Assembly: GCF_947489755.1 (NCBI RefSeq)
Contig: NZ_CANLFB010000006.1
Coordinates: forward strand, 62,001-126,000
Origin: an uncultured Psychromonas sp.
GTDB lineage: Bacteria > Pseudomonadota > Gammaproteobacteria > Enterobacterales > Psychromonadaceae
DNA: 64,000 nucleotides
Direction: 5' to 3'
The notes beneath the pieces are model-generated. The model saw only the letters and a program-made list of their open reading frames with translations. It had not been told where the DNA came from and did no database searches. Made by a program: the position numbers and the translations under genes. Shown in pieces: positions 21,530 through 29,207 of the stretch (the stretch's first letter is position 1; the number at the start of each line of letters is the position of its first letter).

Positions 21530-22342
21530 TTATAGGTTACAAAGGCTTAATTGTGTAAAACCATAATCAATGAAGCGTTTGTGTAAAGCAGATAAGTAGG
21601 TTTGATTAGCAAATATTTGAGTATAAAAAGCTTGATGGCTTTGTGATGTTAAATCACCCCCCTCTTTTTCAAGCTTTAATAATTTTTGGACTCGCAATGC
21701 AATTGCCTCACCAGAATCCACTAAACAAATAGGACGTGTAAAACACGCTGATATTTCCTGTTTAAGTAAAGGAAAATGCGTGCAACCCAAGACTAATGTG
21801 TCAGGCATATTTTCTTCATTGTTAATCCAAGGAGCCAATATGGCTTCAAAATCACTTTGCAGTAACGCTTTCCCCATTAACTTATCTTCAGCTAACTTAA
21901 CCAACTTCGTAGAGCCAATGCGTAACACGGTTTTATCTGCAGCAAACTCATTAATTAAAGCGGTAGTATAAACACGTTCAATCGTACCTGGCGTTGCTAA
22001 TAATCCAATCACATTATTGTTAGTTACTGAAGTAGCAGGTTTAATCGCAGGCACGACACCAACAATGGGAATAGAAAAATGTTGGCGTAATTCTTCAAGT
22101 GCAATAGTACTCGCGGAGTTACAAGCGATGACAATCAAATCCGTGGGATATTCTTTTATAAAATCAGCGAGTAACTGTGTAATGCGTTTAATGAGTTTTT
22201 CTCTTGGTAACTCACCGTAGGGAAAATAAGCATTATCAAACAAATAATGACATTTGATGGTTGGATTAACTTTAATGATCTGTTCATAAACCGATAAGCC
22301 GCCTACTCCAGAATCAAATATAAGCACTCGTTTAGCTGGCAT
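21530..22342 (-). CDS. murI: Glutamate racemase
   Basis: MurI makes D-glutamate for peptidoglycan. The N-terminal substrate loop is IFDSGVGGLSVY, the first catalytic Cys is in VIACNSAST and the second in LVLGCTHFPLL. The frame is open to 22456, but the ATG at 22342 is preceded by AAGGA and begins directly with MPAKRVLIFDSG. This gives 270 residues, close to E. coli MurI; the extra 38 residues would be untranslated leader. It is divergent from trmA, an arrangement related to enteric trmA-btuB-murI but without btuB. Confidence 0.93.
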   Translation of the reverse strand: MPAKRVLIFDSGVGGLSVYEQIIKVNPTIKCHYLFDNAYFPYGELPREKLIKRITQLLADFIKEYPTDLIVIACNSASTIALEELRQHFSIPIVGVVPAIKPATSVTNNNVIGLLATPGTIERVYTTALINEFAADKTVLRIGSTKLVKLAEDKLMGKALLQSDFEAILAPWINNEENMPDTLVLGCTHFPLLKQEISACFTRPICLVDSGEAIALRVQKLLKLEKEGGDLTSQSHQAFYTQIFANQTYLSALHKRFIDYGFTQLSLCNL

Positions 22343-22541
22343 GTCACTGCTTCCTTGGTAAAAGAAGCATTTTAGCCTGTAATTGAAAGAGAAAGAAATA
22401 AAATGATCAACGAGATAGGTGCAGAAATACGATGACATTCTGTTTTCACTAGCCAAGCTCTACTGCCTGCTTTAGAATGCCCCTCCATTTATATGCTATT
22501 GCTTGAATAGTGACATACAGATTTAGAATACAGAGGTAATA

Positions 22542-23645
22542 ATGAGCTTAGAATTTGTTGATCCGGACAACTATGAATCACAATTAGATGCTAAAAAAGA
22601 GCAATTTACACAACTCTTTTCAACCTTTGAATTACCTGAATTAGATTGTTTTGGTTCAGAAAAACAACACTATCGTATGCGTAGTCAATTCCGTGTTTGG
22701 CATGAAGATGAAGATCTGTATTTTTACATGACCGATCAAGAGACACGTCAGCGTATTCGTGTTGAGCAATTCTTACCAGCAAGCACCTTAATTAATAAAT
22801 TAATGCCAATGCTAGTTGAAGAATTGAAAGTATCCCCTATTTTGCGCTTTAAACTATTTCAAGCTAATTTCCTATCAAGTTTAAGCGGTGAAATAATGGT
22901 TAGCTTGCTTTATCACAAAGTATTAGACGATGAATGGTTAACAGCAATAAAAGCGTTAAAAGAACGTTTATCAGAGCACTTCACCATCAATATTATTGGC
23001 CGAGCAAGACGCCAAAAGTTTATTGTTGATAATGATTTCGTGATTGAAAAACTAGAGGTTGATGGGCAACAATTAATCTATCAGCAAGTTGAAAATAGTT
23101 TTACACAACCCAATGCAGAAGTATCAATAAAAATGTTGGAATGGGCCATTGATTGTACCCGTGACAGCGAAGGTGATTTATTAGAACTGTACTGTGGCAA
23201 TGGTAACTTCTCGTTAGCACTCGCTAAAAACTTTAACCGCGTATTAGCAACCGAAGTATCAACCCCTTCCGTTAATTCTGCACAGTTCAATATAACAGCT
23301 AATAACATTGAGAATGTGACGATTGTACGTATGTCAGCGGAAGAGTTTACACAGGCCATTAATGGTGTTCGTGAATTCAATCGCTTAAAAGAGAAGCATG
23401 TCGATTTATCTAGCTACCAATGCAACACTATTCTTGTTGATCCTCCGCGTGCTGGTTTAGATGATGAGACGGTTAAAATGGTACAGCAATATGAGAACAT
23501 CATGTACATCAGCTGTAATCCTGAAACATTAAAAGATAACCTAGAAGTCTTTACTCAAACTCATGACATTAAAAAGTTTTCTCTATTCGATCAATTCCCT
23601 TACACACACCACACTGAAGCGGGTGTATTTTTAGTCAGAAAATAA
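22542..23645 (+). CDS. trmA: tRNA (uracil-5-)-methyltransferase
   Basis: A 367-residue SAM-dependent enzyme that makes m5U54 in the T-loop of tRNAs (and tmRNA in E. coli). SAM-binding motif [16 protein letters not shown] lies near 218, the substrate motif [13 protein letters not shown] near 300, the catalytic Cys in [10 protein letters not shown] near 325, and the general-base Glu in HHTEAGVF at the C-terminus. There is no TRAM domain or Fe-S cysteine set, which separates it from RlmD and RlmC. Length equals E. coli TrmA (366). Confidence 0.95.
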   Translation: MSLEFVDPDNYESQLDAKKEQFTQLFSTFELPELDCFGSEKQHYRMRSQFRVWHEDEDLYFYMTDQETRQRIRVEQFLPASTLINKLMPMLVEELKVSPILRFKLFQANFLSSLSGEIMVSLLYHKVLDDEWLTAIKALKERLSEHFTINIIGRARRQKFIVDNDFVIEKLEVDGQQLIYQQVENSFTQPNAEVSIKMLEWAIDCTRDSEGDLLELYCGNGNFSLALAKNFNRVLATEVSTPSVNSAQFNITANNIENVTIVRMSAEEFTQAINGVREFNRLKEKHVDLSSYQCNTILVDPPRAGLDDETVKMVQQYENIMYISCNPETLKDNLEVFTQTHDIKKFSLFDQFPYTHHTEAGVFLVRK

Positions 23646-23701
23646 AAGACTAGAAAGCAAGAATTAAGAACAAAATTTAATATAGTTTAATATAATGGCC
23701 C

Positions 23702-23749
23702 TAAACGAAAAAGAGCTCAATATGCAAATATTGAGCTCTTTTTCGTTTA
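23702..23749. terminator. Very strong bidirectional terminator with a 22-bp perfect stem
   Basis: The arms at 23702-23723 and 23728-23749 are perfectly complementary over 22 bases around a GCAA tetraloop (GNRA type). Each arm holds a GAGCTC core and an A5/T5 tract. It separates the convergent trmA and dienelactone hydrolase genes. Confidence 0.92.
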
Positions 23750-23773
23750 AGACAGTAATAAAAGCAATATCGC

Positions 23774-24748
23774 TTAGCTCATCGCTAAATGCTTATTAAA
23801 GAAGTCGATGCTTCTATCCCACGCTAGGTCAGCCATGGTTGGTACATAACGCGCTGTCGAGTCATTATGGAAGCCATGGTTGGCTTTTTCGTACATAAAC
23901 ATCTCGTAATCAACATTATATTTCTTCAAATCAGTTTCATATTCAGGCCAATACGCATTAACTCTTTTATCAAGCTCAGCTAATTGAATTAATAAAGGTG
24001 CTTTAATATTTTTTCTTAACTCTGAAGCGGCTGGAGTACCGTAAAATGGAACGCCTGCATCTAATGTTTCAGGTACGGTAGCGGCTAACATGTTAACGAT
24101 ATAACCACCAAAACAGAAACCGACAGCACCTAGCTTACCGTTACTTTGTGGATGCTCTTTTAAGAATGATGCCGCAGCAATAAAGTCTTGTTCAATTTTT
24201 ACTTTATCAAGCGATTTTTGCATCACCTTACCTTCATCGTCATTACCTGGATAACCGCCTAATGGAAATAATGCATCAGGTGCAAAGGCAATAAATCCAG
24301 CTTTAGCTAAACGACGCGCTACATCTTTAATATAAGGGTTCAAACCACGGTTTTCATGAATAACTAATACAACGGGTAATTTACCATCCACTTTTTTAGG
24401 TGTAACAAAGTAACCTTGTCCTTCACCATGGCCATTTGGCGATGAGAACTTTTCATAAGTGGCGGTAATATCAGCATCATTAAATGAAATTTGCTCAGCT
24501 AATGCATAGTTAGGAGATAAAGCAGTAGAAAGTGTTGCTAACGTAATACCAGCTCCAGCAATGCCCGCAAGTCTTCTCAAAAAGGTACGTCGATCAATAT
24601 CTCCATGTGCGTATTCATCGTACCAATCAAAAGCTTCTTGAGGAATTTGCACTGTATTTTGTTCTTCTGTTCCTGATGTTAACTGCGGTGATTGTTGCTG
24701 CATAGGGTTAGTCATATTCACACTCTCATTAGTAAACGTTACGGACAT
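23774..24748 (-). CDS. yghX: Tat-exported dienelactone hydrolase family protein, YghX-like
   Basis: A 324-residue alpha/beta hydrolase. The N-terminal EAFDWYDEYAHGDIDRRTFLRRLAG segment holds a twin-arginine signal (RRTFLRR) followed by a hydrophobic stretch and the ALA cleavage region near residue 83. The catalytic triad is Cys in AVGFCFGGY, Asp in AELDKRV and His in KANHGFHND. The arrangement, including NPYIKDVARRLAKAGFIAFAPD, follows E. coli YghX. The natural substrate is unknown. A start at the second Met (residue 12) is also possible. It is monocistronic. Confidence 0.88.
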   Translation of the reverse strand: MSVTFTNESVNMTNPMQQQSPQLTSGTEEQNTVQIPQEAFDWYDEYAHGDIDRRTFLRRLAGIAGAGITLATLSTALSPNYALAEQISFNDADITATYEKFSSPNGHGEGQGYFVTPKKVDGKLPVVLVIHENRGLNPYIKDVARRLAKAGFIAFAPDALFPLGGYPGNDDEGKVMQKSLDKVKIEQDFIAAASFLKEHPQSNGKLGAVGFCFGGYIVNMLAATVPETLDAGVPFYGTPAASELRKNIKAPLLIQLAELDKRVNAYWPEYETDLKKYNVDYEMFMYEKANHGFHNDSTARYVPTMADLAWDRSIDFFNKHLAMS

Positions 24749-25141
24749 TGCTAAAATGCTATGGAAAATAAAAAGGAAAATAAAAAACGATCGTTCAAAA
24801 GATAGCTATTTTTTAAACAACTGTAAATCAAATAATAACCATTAAAATAATAAGTGAAATTGAAATTTAGGACAAAAGCATGATTAATTATCTTTAAAGA
24901 TAGCTATTTATAGGGGGTTTACAGAGGTAAAAAAATAACAGGAATGATAATAATGTATTTTCAAAAGAGACTAATTAACTTGAAACTGTGACCTAAATCG
25001 TGTGCAGAATGATTAAATTTGAGGAAGGAACCGTTGTAAATGGTGATTATTTTTACAACGTTGAGAATAAAGTTGTAGTCGAGTTGATAGCAAAATTAAT
25101 GGCATAGAAACAGATTATTGTAACCAATAAAATGAGAGCTA
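24749..25141. other. 393-base gap between yghX and pheA
   Basis: The gap is AT-rich. A 9-bp inverted repeat CGTTGTAAA/TTTACAACG (25032-25040 and 25052-25060) lies downstream of pheA without a T-run, so it is a weak terminator candidate. A 32-codon plus-strand frame (25009-25107) has no ribosome binding site and is not called as a gene. Confidence 0.5.
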
Positions 25142-26002
25142 TTATTTGCTGTCGTTAGTATTAATCGCTTTAATATAAGAACCTACAACAGTGACATCAT
25201 ATTGCGCTTGTATTTCTGTTAATGCAGCCGCGATATGATCATCTTCTTGGTGTCCATCAATATCAATAAAGAAATGGTAATTACCAATTTGAGAACGTGT
25301 AGGACGTGACATTATCGAGGTTAAATTCACTTTTTGTAATGCAAAAGCACTCACAATATTACCCAAAACACCGGGACAATCTTGTTTGTTATTGACGACT
25401 AACGTTGTTTTATATTCTTTGCCTTTAATGCGTTCTTGTGGTGTTTCTGAAAGCACTAAAAAACGTGTCTGGTTATTTGCATAATTAGTGACATCATTAT
25501 CGATAAGCTTGGCATCATTAGCATGTGATAAAGCATGTTGAGGAATAATCGCCCCTGCTGTTTTACCATTTTTCTGTGCTAGTACCAAAGACTCTATATT
25601 ACTTTGCGTCATGTGAATCTGCACACCTTCCAGACCATTAATGAACTCAGAACATTGCCCGTGCGCAACAAACTGAACATATAAATCGGTGAGTTCAGAT
25701 AACTGTTCACAAAATCCAACAAACGAAAATTGGATTGGTAAAAGTAACTCAGAAATGACTGATAACTTAGTATCAAGCAGTTGATCTAATACCACTTGCA
25801 CATAACCTTCCGATAAATTCTCAATCGGTAATACGCCTAATTGGCAATCTCTGCCAATGGCTTCAAAGGTTTGTGACAAAGTTGCATAGTATTGAATATG
25901 TGTTGTTTGTAGCGGTTCTTTAGCTTGTATCGCTTGAATATACTGTTTAGTCGCGAGGTCAGAAAATGTATCTTTAGGGCCAAGCGTTGCAATGTTAAGC
26001 AT
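25142..26002 (-). CDS. pheA: Monofunctional prephenate dehydratase with ACT domain
   Basis: A 286-residue enzyme converting prephenate to phenylpyruvate for phenylalanine synthesis. The catalytic PDT domain (about 1-185) shows LGPKDTFSDLATK, VLPIENLSEGYV and the catalytic NNQTRFLVLSE. The ACT domain (about 195-275) shows NKQDCPGVLGNIVSAFALQKVNLTSI. There is no N-terminal chorismate mutase domain, unlike the fused PheA of E. coli and many relatives. The Phe-binding ESRP motif of the ACT domain reads MSRP here, so feedback control may differ. It follows rpoH but is separated from it by a terminator. Confidence 0.85.
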   Translation of the reverse strand: MLNIATLGPKDTFSDLATKQYIQAIQAKEPLQTTHIQYYATLSQTFEAIGRDCQLGVLPIENLSEGYVQVVLDQLLDTKLSVISELLLPIQFSFVGFCEQLSELTDLYVQFVAHGQCSEFINGLEGVQIHMTQSNIESLVLAQKNGKTAGAIIPQHALSHANDAKLIDNDVTNYANNQTRFLVLSETPQERIKGKEYKTTLVVNNKQDCPGVLGNIVSAFALQKVNLTSIMSRPTRSQIGNYHFFIDIDGHQEDDHIAAALTEIQAQYDVTVVGSYIKAINTNDSK

Positions 26003-26040
26003 AAAGTACCGAGTTGATGTGTTATAGAAAGGAATAAAAA

Positions 26041-26060
26041 AGGTGAGCCAAAGCTCACCT
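26041..26060 (-). terminator. Rho-independent terminator of rpoH
   Basis: AGGTGAGC/GCTCACCT stem (26041-26048 and 26053-26060) with a 4-base loop, followed on the minus strand by T6 (plus-strand A-run at about 26036-26041). It ends rpoH, 18 bases after its stop. Confidence 0.9.
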
Positions 26061-26077
26061 AATCAAATTGTTAATCG

Positions 26078-26926
26078 TTAGAAATCCATATTAGTTTTGA
26101 GTTTCTTCAATGCGTTAGCTTCTAACTGGCGAACACGCTCTGCTGAAATACCATAACGGTCAGCTAAATCATGTAACGTTGCTTTAGGTTCACTTAACCA
26201 ACGAGAACTTAAAATATCTTGGCTACGTGCATCTAATGTTGATAACGCAGAATACAGTTTATTTTTAGTATGAGACTCTGTATTTTCTTGCTCAATTTGC
26301 GTTTCTACACTTGCGCTTTTGTCTTCAAGATAATGCATAGGCGCGAAAGTGTTATCATCGTCATCATTAACACTTAAATCAAATGAATGATCTTGTGCAT
26401 TTAAACGTGATTCCATTTCAAGTACGTCTTTAGTACTGACATTTAAGTCTTCCGCTACCGCTTCAACTTCTTCTTTTTTAAACCAACCTAAACGTTTTTT
26501 AGATTTACGAAGGTTAAAGAACAATTTACGTTGTGCTTTAGTGGTCGCAATTTTAACAACACGCCAGTTACGAATAACGTACTCATGAATTTCAGCTTTA
26601 ATCCAATGCACAGCAAAAGATACAAGACGCACGCCCACGGTTGGGTCAAAGCGTTTAACTGCTTTCATTAAGCCTACGTTACCTTCTTGAATTAAATCAG
26701 CTTGCGCTAGGCCATAACCGGCATAGCTTTTAGCAATGTAAGCCACAAAACGAAGATGCGACATGACTAACTTTTTAGCTGCTTCTAAATCACCTTGATA
26801 AAATAGACGCTCTGCTAACTCTTTTTCTTCTTCAGCGCTTAGCTTTGAGAATGAGTTTACAGATTGAACATAGGCTCCAATACTTCCTTGAGGAACGATA
26901 CTCATTGAATTTATTGTTTCACTCAT
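26078..26926 (-). CDS. rpoH: RNA polymerase heat-shock sigma factor sigma-32
   Basis: A 282-residue sigma-70 family group 3 factor. Region 1.2/2.1 begins near [21 protein letters not shown]. Region 2.2-2.4 contains [18 protein letters not shown] and [20 protein letters not shown], and the RpoH box lies around [15 protein letters not shown]. Region 4.2 helix-turn-helix is [19 protein letters not shown]. Length equals E. coli RpoH (284). It directs transcription of chaperone and protease genes. It lies near ftsYEX as in enterics, with one extra small gene in between. Confidence 0.96.
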   Translation of the reverse strand: MSETINSMSIVPQGSIGAYVQSVNSFSKLSAEEEKELAERLFYQGDLEAAKKLVMSHLRFVAYIAKSYAGYGLAQADLIQEGNVGLMKAVKRFDPTVGVRLVSFAVHWIKAEIHEYVIRNWRVVKIATTKAQRKLFFNLRKSKKRLGWFKKEEVEAVAEDLNVSTKDVLEMESRLNAQDHSFDLSVNDDDDNTFAPMHYLEDKSASVETQIEQENTESHTKNKLYSALSTLDARSQDILSSRWLSEPKATLHDLADRYGISAERVRQLEANALKKLKTNMDF

Positions 26927-27054
26927 GATTCACCTTTGAAATACTTTAGGTTTAGATAATAGATGTTTTCTTAATCAGATAACAATTCATTATACAATAG
27001 CAAATAGAACAGTAGCAAACACAAAAGAAAAATACATTAACCAATGTAATAAAG

Positions 27055-27375
27055 TTAACTCGCTATCAAAAAATTCAAATAGCATTTTCTTTCAAGTTTA
27101 CGTTTTACATAACGAGATAACCAGTATTGCCCTAATACATGATGTTGGAAAATATCTCTGAAATGTAAAGAATTAATACGCATAATCTGACCTTCATACA
27201 GGTCAAAAGTTCCATAGGCAATCAATCGGCCATCAAGCCGTATGACAAGGATTTCCTTGCAATCGGCAGTTAGCTCAATTAGCTTCATTTCTTTTTGGAA
27301 AGCCATTTGTTCTTGAATAAGTACTTGGCAAGTAGGCGACGAGATTGGTAACAACTTAATATCAACAATTTTCAT
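27055..27375 (-). CDS. Small GNAT-fold protein, possibly PanZ/PanM-like
   Basis: A 106-residue protein between ftsX and rpoH. The frame opens at 27453, but that part covers the ftsX terminator; the ATG at 27375 follows AGGTG at a good distance. Faint similarity to PanZ (PanM), the acetyl-CoA sensor that triggers PanD self-cleavage, is visible: LVIRLDGRLIAYGTF then RINSLHFRDIFQHHVLGQYWLSRY, which lines up with PanZ's SLRVREVTRRRGVGQYLL. The acetyl-CoA loop is degenerate (QHHVLGQ for R-R-x-G-V-G-Q), so a catalytic role is unlikely. The PanZ assignment is inference by eye; panM also maps near rpoH in enterics, which supports it modestly. Confidence 0.5.
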   Translation of the reverse strand: MKIVDIKLLPISSPTCQVLIQEQMAFQKEMKLIELTADCKEILVIRLDGRLIAYGTFDLYEGQIMRINSLHFRDIFQHHVLGQYWLSRYVKRKLERKCYLNFLIAS

Positions 27376-27442
27376 AAAACACCTGAAATCAAATCTTCTC
27401 AAGGAAATCCTGTGAAGCAGATCACATAATACAGGCAAAAAA

Positions 27443-27466
27443 AAAGAGATCAAGGTTGATCTCTTT
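27443..27466 (-). terminator. Rho-independent terminator of the ftsYEX operon
   Basis: AAAGAGATCAA/TTGATCTCTTT stem (27443-27453 and 27456-27466), followed on the minus strand by a run of nine T (plus-strand A-run 27437-27445). It ends ftsX transcription and shows that the small downstream gene is separate. Confidence 0.88.
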
Positions 27467-27527
27467 AATTTATAAGTCTGTAGCTTAGCTATAATTTAAT
27501 CAGGTATTCTCTTATGATACGAGTCAA

Positions 27528-28517
27528 TTATTGAGGCTCTATTGTTACTAGGTATTGCTTTACGGATATAAATGAAGCAATTACCCCTAATAATGCACTC
27601 GTTACTAACAATATAATGGTCCCATCGAAACTCAATGGCACGAGTTCAAAATTAGTTTGATAAAGCCCCGTTAAATTCATGACACCCGACTCTAACCAAA
27701 TCACTAAACCAAAGGAAAATAACCAAGCAATAACACCTCCTAAGAATCCATACCAAGCCCCTATATATAGATAAGGTAATTGAATGAAGCTATTGGTTGC
27801 TCCTACTAACTTTAATACTTCAATTTCGGCACGTTGGTTAAGAATATTCAAGCGAATAGTATTACTAACAATCAGAAGTACTGAAAGTAATAACAAAGTA
27901 GCAATGCCTATCACGACATCAACAACTAGGTAAAATATAGCTTGTAATTTTTCTATCCAATCAATGTCAACTCTTACTAAATCAATGTCTTGTTCACGTT
28001 CCAATTTAGCCACTAATAACTTACTGCCTGCAGTATTCATTGCTCCTTTGACTGGCACAACAACTAATACAGCGGGTAATGGATTTTCATCAAGATAATT
28101 TAATGCCTTAGAAAATCCAGACATTTCTTTAAATTCTTCCAATGCTTGATGGCGAGAGATATAAGTCACCGTTTCAATATCTTTATATAAACCCAGTTTA
28201 TTGATTAGTACTTGTACTCTTTCCTCTGAAATATCTTTTTTCAAAAATAGGCTCACTTCAGAAGCACTATCCCATTGCCCACTAACACGCTCTACGTTCT
28301 TATAAACAACATGAAAGACAGTGGGTAGTGAAAGTGCAATACCTAATACTAAGATAGTCATTAAGGTCGCAAAAGGTGTTTTCCATAACTCAAAAAAACT
28401 ATTTGATAATTGATGTATGTGTTGACTGAATGACGCTTTAATACGTCCTAAAAAAGAAACTTTGTTAATTTTAGGAGAGCCCGATAGCTTTCTTTTTGCA
28501 CCTTTTGAATTACTCAT
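27528..28517 (-). CDS. ftsX: Cell division protein, permease-like component
   Basis: A 329-residue inner-membrane protein that links FtsE to periplasmic EnvC and activates amidases at the septum. It has a cytoplasmic basic N-terminus (1-40), TM1 at about 47-67, a large periplasmic domain (about 68-185) and three further TM segments (about 190-215, 240-270, 300-322). Segments such as ASEVSLFLKKDISEERVQ and NTIRLNILNQRAEIEVLKLVGATNSFI are typical FtsX. It overlaps ftsE by 8 bases. Confidence 0.95.
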   Translation of the reverse strand: MSNSKGAKRKLSGSPKINKVSFLGRIKASFSQHIHQLSNSFFELWKTPFATLMTILVLGIALSLPTVFHVVYKNVERVSGQWDSASEVSLFLKKDISEERVQVLINKLGLYKDIETVTYISRHQALEEFKEMSGFSKALNYLDENPLPAVLVVVPVKGAMNTAGSKLLVAKLEREQDIDLVRVDIDWIEKLQAIFYLVVDVVIGIATLLLLSVLLIVSNTIRLNILNQRAEIEVLKLVGATNSFIQLPYLYIGAWYGFLGGVIAWLFSFGLVIWLESGVMNLTGLYQTNFELVPLSFDGTIILLVTSALLGVIASFISVKQYLVTIEPQ

Positions 28518-29190
28518 TACGCTCCCTTAATAAGCCATCATTAATCATGTCGCCTTCTTTTAATGTTAATGTACGGTAACGCATTTTAGCAATCAGACCT
28601 AAATCATGTGTCGCGATCAGTACTGACATACCAAATTGATTTAATGATTCAAATAAAGTTAAAATTTCTAATGATAATTTCGGGTCTAAATTACCTGTCG
28701 GTTCATCAGCTAATAGTAGTGGCGGTTGATTAATGATTGCACGTGCAATACCAACACGTTGTTGTTCACCACCCGATAAATTAATAGGAAAAGCATGTTC
28801 TTTACCTGTTAACCCTACTTTATCTAATGCAGCTAAACTACGACGTCTTATTTCAAAACTACTATAGCCCTCAATCAATAAAGGTAAGCCTACATTATCA
28901 AGCACCGTGCGATTCATTAATAAACGATGATCTTGAAAAATCATACCAATATGGCGACGTAAGTAAGGAATATCATTACCTTTAATATGGCTGATATCAT
29001 TACCATTTAAAACAATTCGACCTGTTGTTGGACGCTCCATTAAGCTGACTAACTTTAATAGAGTACTTTTACCAGAGCCTGAATGACCTGTTAAAAAAGC
29101 CATTTCACCTTGTTTTAAATGAAAATCCACTTTATTTAAAGCGATTTGATTGTCGCCATAAATTTTGCTGACTTCTTCAAATAATATCAT
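28510..29190 (-). CDS. ftsE: Cell division ATP-binding protein
   Basis: A 226-residue ABC ATPase partner of FtsX. Walker A is GHSGSGKST, the Q-loop GMIFQDHRLL, the signature LSGGEQQRVGIAR, Walker B LLLADEPTGNLD and the H-loop IATHDLGL. ATP hydrolysis drives conformational control of septal peptidoglycan hydrolysis rather than transport. It sits 17 bases after ftsY. Confidence 0.96.
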   Translation of the reverse strand: MILFEEVSKIYGDNQIALNKVDFHLKQGEMAFLTGHSGSGKSTLLKLVSLMERPTTGRIVLNGNDISHIKGNDIPYLRRHIGMIFQDHRLLMNRTVLDNVGLPLLIEGYSSFEIRRRSLAALDKVGLTGKEHAFPINLSGGEQQRVGIARAIINQPPLLLADEPTGNLDPKLSLEILTLFESLNQFGMSVLIATHDLGLIAKMRYRTLTLKEGDMINDGLLRERNE

Positions 29191-29207
29191 TGTCTGTTTT
29201 TACCCTG

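Noticed and set aside
22343-22456. 38-residue N-terminal extension of MurI
   Set aside because: It lies in the divergent promoter region, and MurI homologues begin at the MPAKRVLIFDSG segment.
25009-25107. 32-codon plus-strand frame in the yghX-pheA gap, protein-like in composition
   Set aside because: No ribosome binding site, no recognisable family and a hairpin inside it. It could be a remnant; ribosome profiling would decide.
27376-27453. N-terminal extension of the PanZ-like protein
   Set aside because: It overlaps the ftsX terminator, and a better ribosome binding site precedes the ATG at 27375.
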